Source: Anaeramoeba flamelloides
Taxonomy: Eukaryota > Metamonada > Anaeramoebidae
Direction of reading: 5' to 3'
Assembly (NCBI GenBank): GCA_027625915.1
Contig: JANTQA010000015.1
Location: forward strand, 3,377,001 to 3,441,000
Length of the DNA stretch: 64,000 nt
This document shows positions 59,335 to 64,000 of the stretch, in pieces (the first letter of the stretch is position 1; every line of letters starts with the position of its first letter). Under the pieces are notes generated by a model. It saw only the letters and a list, made by a program, of their open reading frames with translations, did not search any database and had not been told where the DNA came from. Made by a program: the position numbers and the translations under genes.

Positions 59335-59744
59335 AAATTTATTATTCAACAAGAAACTACAAGATTAAAAAAAAGTCATAAAAAATAAAAATAAGTAAGG
59401 AAAAATTTTTCTGAGTTTAACTGTAAAAATTGCTTTTGTATTTCTCATATTTGAAATAATATCAAATTATTCCAGAGTTATTGTGTAGTTTCAGATTTAA
59501 GTGTTTTCTACAATTTCTTGATATGGTGTTAATAAATAATCGGGGATATGTTTTTGAAAGTTGATCAAATTTCATTTTCATATTTTTCACTTCAAAATTT
59601 CTTCCATTAAGGTTCCTGAGTTCTTCCAAATAACTCCCAATTTATACATAAAAAAATAAAAAAACAAACAAATTAATCAAGAATACAAATCCCAATCGAG
59701 TTCTTTGAAAATATCTTCTTTTTGAAATAAAGAAATGATAAGTA

Positions 59745-60203
59745 ACTGTTGAGAGAAAAATGTTGGACACAGAAAAATGATTGGACACCTTTTTTAATTG
59801 GGAACATTAGTAAAATTGAAAATCAAATCCTATTGATAACAAGGTGAATTTTATATAAATCCAGGTTTAAATGTGTTACAAGTTCATTAATCTGTGATTT
59901 GTGTCGAATACTCATTTGAATGGTTGATAACTAAAGTTGATCATGCTATTTTAACAAAAATCCAAGTCATAGTTAAAATTACTATTAATTCCGAAAATGG
60001 TAATTTTTAAACTTGCTTTAGATTATAAGAGATAAGGTTTTGAAAAAGTAGAATTACATTAATCGTTATCCTAATAAGTAGATTATTGTTATTTTCTTCA
60101 GTTATTTCACTAACGATTGAAATTAAAAATCATTTTCAGTAATGTTCCCAATTAAAAATGCTGTCCAATCATTTTTCTGTGTCCAACATTTTTCTCTCTA
60201 CAG
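59745..60203 (-). mobile_element. MITE family M2, copy 2
   Basis: Inverted relative to 3145-3605. The ends read ACTGTTGAGAGAAAAATGTT and AACATTTTTCTCTCTACAG, with TA at both flanks. The internal sequence (GATTATTGTTATTTTCTTCA, ATTCCGAAAATGG region) is the complement of copy 1. Confidence 0.78.
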
Positions 60204-60469
60204 TAACTGAATATTTATTACCATTTATTATTAACACACATGTAAAGTTATTCAAAAAATGATATTTACTGTATGTGTTAGAAGAATAAAATGTGATAAA
60301 TTCACAAACACTAAATATCATTATTCACTAACTGTAGTAGTATTTTAATAATTAACGGTAAAAAATTTTCACTTCCTTTTCAATTTTTTCTTAGTCCAAT
60401 AGAAAACATTGACAGGAATAGACTATAATTTCTATTCTTATTTTATTTCTTTGTTCCTTTTTTCGGTTG

Positions 60470-60471
<2 letters not shown>

Positions 60472-60504
<33 letters not shown>
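60472..60504 (+). repeat. TA microsatellite
   Basis: About 16 TA units. Confidence 0.9.
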
Positions 60505-60506
<2 letters not shown>

Positions 60507-60624
60507 GTGAACTACTTCCATTAAATTAAAGTCAGACTCTGACTTTAAAAAAAGAGAAACAATAAGAATTAAGCGAATTTAAAATCTAAATATAAGTATT
60601 CGTTCGAAAAGAAATTTCTAAAAA

Positions 60625-61120
60625 TATTCATTACTGTTCTTCCAATAAAGTGTGAAGAAAAGTTAAAACCATGCTTCAAAATAAAAAGCTTTTTTTTTTT
60701 TTTTTGTTATAGTTGACCTATACATCAACTAATCAAAGAAACAGATAATAAACCATAAGTAAACATGGTATTGGTTTCTTAAAGTTCTATTATCAAAAGA
60801 AATTGTAAAAATAATGGATTGAATTGTATAAAATATCGCGACAAAGAGAGTTAATTTTAGAAAATGAAATAACATAAAATTTCATAAAAATTGAGAAAAT
60901 TACAAAAAAATTTGAACTATTTACATTCATAATTTAAATTTTAGTCAAAATATCAAGTAATTTACTTTCAAAATCGATTTGAACTTCAATATACTGTTGG
61001 GTGGCAATTGGATGATTCGTTGGTACAAGAAGAAAAATTATGGATTATATTTTGAAACACGGATTTATAGTCTTTTTCAACACATTATTTTGATAACCAT
61101 ATTTCTTATTAAATAGTGGC
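60625..61120 (+). repeat. Dispersed repeat family C, copy 2 (uninterrupted)
   Basis: Matches the two halves of 32661-33995 without the LINE fragment, so it acts as the empty-site allele. Confidence 0.78.
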
Positions 61121-61155
61121 CAAGCTAAAAATGTTTTCTTCATTTAATAATCATA

Positions 61156-61353
61156 CCGTCAGTTTCACTTTTAAGGCACAAACTTACAACAAAATTTAAG
61201 GGAAACAAAAAATCTCAAATTAAAGCACAAAATTCAAATTCTCGTAAAAATAAATTGTAAAACAAAAAATTCCAAATTTTGTGTCTTAATTTGATATTTT
61301 TTTTGTGCCTTAAATTTCGTTGTAAGTTTGTGCCTTAAAAGTGAAACTGACTG
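61156..61353 (+). mobile_element. Palindromic Tc1-type MITE, family M1 copy 3
   Basis: CCGTCAGTTTCACTTTTAAG at the left, AAAAGTGAAACTGACTG at the right, TA on both sides. Near-identical in design to 35579-35775. Confidence 0.88.
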
Positions 61354-61608
61354 TAAAACAGATTCTGCATATTTCATCATGTGCAGTCTATTTCGGCTGG
61401 CATGTCTTGTTGTTAAGAGCTCAGATATTTAACTCAATAATTCTTTTTTTTTCCAGGTTTTATCAAACAATAAAGTATTCTATCCATTCCTAACTCAAGA
61501 ATAAAATTTTAAAACTAAACTATCTTTCATAATAATTGGCCCATTAAAAATCAAATTTTAAATAAAAATATTTTTAATAATTGAAGTTATCTATAATAAT
61601 ATAAAAAT

Positions 61609-61893
61609 TTAGATTTTAATATTCAGTTCTATACTCAAGAGATATTTATTTTTAGACAAAAAATAAAAGAAAGAAAAATAAAAAAAAATGTGAAAAAAAA
61701 ATTGGGCCATAAGTTTTGAATTAAGCATTACATGAAAAATAGACAATTTAAATAAGTAAAAAAACCCATTTATCAATTCTCTTTCCATTTGAATAACTAA
61801 ATCTAATCTCTTTTTCATATTTGAAACCAAATTTTGCATTAATTCATCTATTACTTCTTTCAAATTTTTCATTTTCATTTTCCATTTTAACAA
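61609..61893 (-). CDS. Possible small coding fragment (coiled coil)
   Basis: The first ~40 codons (NLKEVIDELMQNLVSNMKKR then LDLVIQMERELIN) look like an amphipathic coiled coil. The remainder is Phe-rich and probably intron or UTR. No family, start context or partner exon was identified. Confidence 0.25.
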   Translation of the reverse strand: MLKWKMKMKNLKEVIDELMQNLVSNMKKRLDLVIQMERELINGFFYLFKLSIFHVMLNSKLMAQFFFHIFFYFSFFYFLSKNKYLLSIELNIKI

Positions 61894-62399
61894 AACACTT
61901 TTGAAAAAATAAAAAAGAGAAAAAATGATTTATTTTCAAACTTTTCATTGTAAGAGGAAAAAATTCAAAACAATGCAAAAGCAATTCATTATTCAAATGT
62001 AACATGGGCCATTTATTATGAAATTTAGTTTATTTTTATTTCAAAACATTATTTGAAAAAAAAGCAAAATCTATTTATTTATTGTGAGAAAGGAGTAATC
62101 AAAGAAAATTTACTAAATAAAAAAAGAGAAGAAGAAAAATAATTAAAAGATTAAAGTAAAAAAATATTATATCATTTACATGACCAAATTAAAAATTATC
62201 CACGTCCTGAAACAGGAGGAGTAAAAACCCTATAGAAAGATTATTAATAATAAGATTACACAAACTGTGATTAATAAATTGGTATTCCACGACTCCGAAA
62301 AGTGGGGTACTATGTACCCGAATTTGTATATTTTTTTACTATTTTAGGAATTTTTTATTTTCTATTTTTTTATTTTCATTTTTTCTTTATTACCTTAAG
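61894..62399. other. AT-rich stretch
   Basis: No gene or repeat recognised. Confidence 0.4.
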
Positions 62400-63255
62400 T
62401 TTTCTAACCATAAGAGCTTTGATGAAAAATTATGGACAAGAACAATAAATTTCGTAATTTTTATTAACCAGGTTAAGGAGCTTTTGAGTATTTTTTCTAA
62501 GGATAACATTTTTATATAAGTTTTTTTCTAAAATTTTTGCTATTTTTTTTTTCCATTTGATTCTGATAAATTTATATCTTTCACAATACCAAATAAAGTG
62601 ATTTATATTTTCATAATATTGAGTACAATAATCACATTTTTGCATTTTTTTTTTTTTTTAAATGTATCATATTCTGATTTCTTTTTTAAGACATATGAGT
62701 ATCTATTTAGTCCGTTCGTAAAAGTGCGAAATTTTATAAAAGTAGTACTGGATTTAAATTTGAGGTAGTTTTTTATTTTAAAGTTAAAGTTTTCATTTTT
62801 AATAATTTTATAATATTCTTTAATTTTCCAACTTTGATTGTTTTTTAAAATATTAAAGAATTGTTTTTTTATCTTAATTTTTAGTTTATTAATATTTTTT
62901 GTTTTCCAAATATTTATTTCTTTGTTTGGATTATAGTCAAATTTAATAAGTTTTGCCATTTCTTTATATTTTATTTTGTTAAGTTTTTGGATAAATTTCC
63001 ATTTTATCAAGTTTACAATCGTTTTAATGGGTAACAAGTTGATTTCATTTCGATACGCTAAGACTGACGTAGATCTTTGAATTTTAAATATTTTTGTAAT
63101 ATGGAGATTAATTAGTATATCAATTTCTTCGTATTCTTTTTTTGTGAAACTGAATAATTCTAGTCCAAATAACAGCTGACTCAAACAAATAGCTTTATAT
63201 AGGATAATTTTGAGGTAATTAGATAATTCGTTTGAAAAAAAAAGCAAAATCAATT
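62400..63255 (-). mobile_element. LINE 3' fragment, second family
   Basis: A 216-codon frame (63253-62603) encodes the region following the reverse transcriptase (LYKAICLSQLLFGLELFSFT, IDILINLHITKIFKIQRSTS). A second frame (62645-62430) holds the terminal zinc motif CDYCTQYYENINHFIWYCERY. They overlap through a single frameshift at an A run near 62645-62660. It is 5' truncated near 63260. Related to but distinct from the LINE at 32960-33780. Confidence 0.8.
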
Positions 63256-63900
63256 GATAAAAATTACAAATTAACTTTAAAGATGAATTATTTATATTTT
63301 TATTGTTGGTACAATCATCAAAAACAATTCAAATCCACTTGTATGTAAAATCATATTAATTATTTTGGAGATTTCAAATTGAGTCAAATTATTCAACAAA
63401 TTTTACATAAATCAACAATCAAAGAAAAACCTGAAAAAAAAGTTAAATTTTTAAAACCCTTTAATTCTGATATTATTAAAATGGTGAGAATGATTTTTGA
63501 AAGATTTTATTGGTTTCTATTAGAATATTCATTGATCTTAAACTAGATATTAAAATCAACGAATAGTGGTGTAAATAACCCTTGATTTTTATTTTAACCC
63601 ATTACAAAATTTAACAAATGTAAAAAATATTGGCTGACTCTACAAATAAAAGAAACAAATAAATGAGGTTACAACAGTATATAAACAAGAAATAGGGTTC
63701 TTTAAATAAATTTTAAAAAAGAATTATGAAGATACTGGGAGATTAAAATGTAATTTTTTGACAAAAAAATGAGCATAATTTCATTTTTTGAATTTTTATA
63801 AAAAAATCATTTAATCTCACAAATTTTGAAAATATTATGAAATTTTTGAAACAAAAGCATTTAATATAATTGGGCCATTTTGATTAATCAAAGATCTAAC
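63256..63900. other. AT-rich stretch with one ambiguous plus-strand frame
   Basis: 63380-63550 reads in one plus frame as EKPEKKVKFLKPFNSDIIKM followed by GTGAGA, which could be an exon or decayed LINE linker. Too little to call. Confidence 0.25.
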
Positions 63901-63966
63901 CTCTAAAGTCAATTTGGTTCTGAAACAAGAATCTATTAGTGATTGTGGGTCTTCCAATACCCAAGT
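63901..63966 (-). CDS. Probable internal exon of a gene entering from the right edge
   Basis: 66 bp open on the minus strand, preceded by a poly-pyrimidine tract and CAG (acceptor at 63967-63968) and followed by GTTAGA (donor at 63900). It encodes TWVLEDPQSLIDSC then FRTKLTLE, with balanced composition unlike the surrounding DNA. Its neighbouring exons are outside the window or unrecognised. Confidence 0.4.
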
Positions 63967-64000
63967 CTGAAAAAAAAAAATGAGTTAAATTTTAGTAATG

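Overview
The window is nuclear DNA from a very AT-rich, gene-poor unicellular eukaryote. Genes have GT-AG introns, proteins carry Asn/Lys/Glu-rich low-complexity stretches, all three standard stop codons are used, and there are no operons. The style resembles amoeboid or flagellate protists such as Anaeramoeba or amoebozoans; this is an impression, not a demonstrated placement.

Seven protein genes can be supported: PRP17/CDC40 splicing factor (709-2600, -), thiamin pyrophosphokinase (7689-8753, -), casein kinase 2 catalytic subunit (11154-19045, +, two exons), a membrane-anchored S41 peptidase (24377-31355, -, two exons), an exomer/ChAPs-type TPR protein (38063-41524, +), an M20-type metallopeptidase (44769-46667, -), and a four-exon two-membrane-pass protein (57458-59334, -). 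A second membrane protein (51123-52084, -) lacks its 5' end, and a probable single exon of another gene lies at the right edge (63901-63966, -). The genes look functionally unrelated and independently transcribed.

The rest is mostly repeats. They include LINE 3' fragments (26850-28440, 29430-29770, 32960-33780, 62400-63255), several MITE-like elements with terminal inverted repeats (TIRs), and five dispersed repeat families labelled A to E here. A striking modular repeat, called P here, is built from tandem hairpins with a recurrent boundary motif and occurs at eight or more loci. Comparing repeat copies gives natural empty sites. A 1.67 kb CACAG-ended element sits in a TA microsatellite inside one family E copy. 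A LINE fragment sits in one family C copy. A P block interrupts a LINE. Introns are bimodal: 35-162 bp when clean, and 0.85, 4.6 and 6.8 kb when loaded with repeats.

All coordinates of degenerate repeats are approximate because alignments were made by eye.
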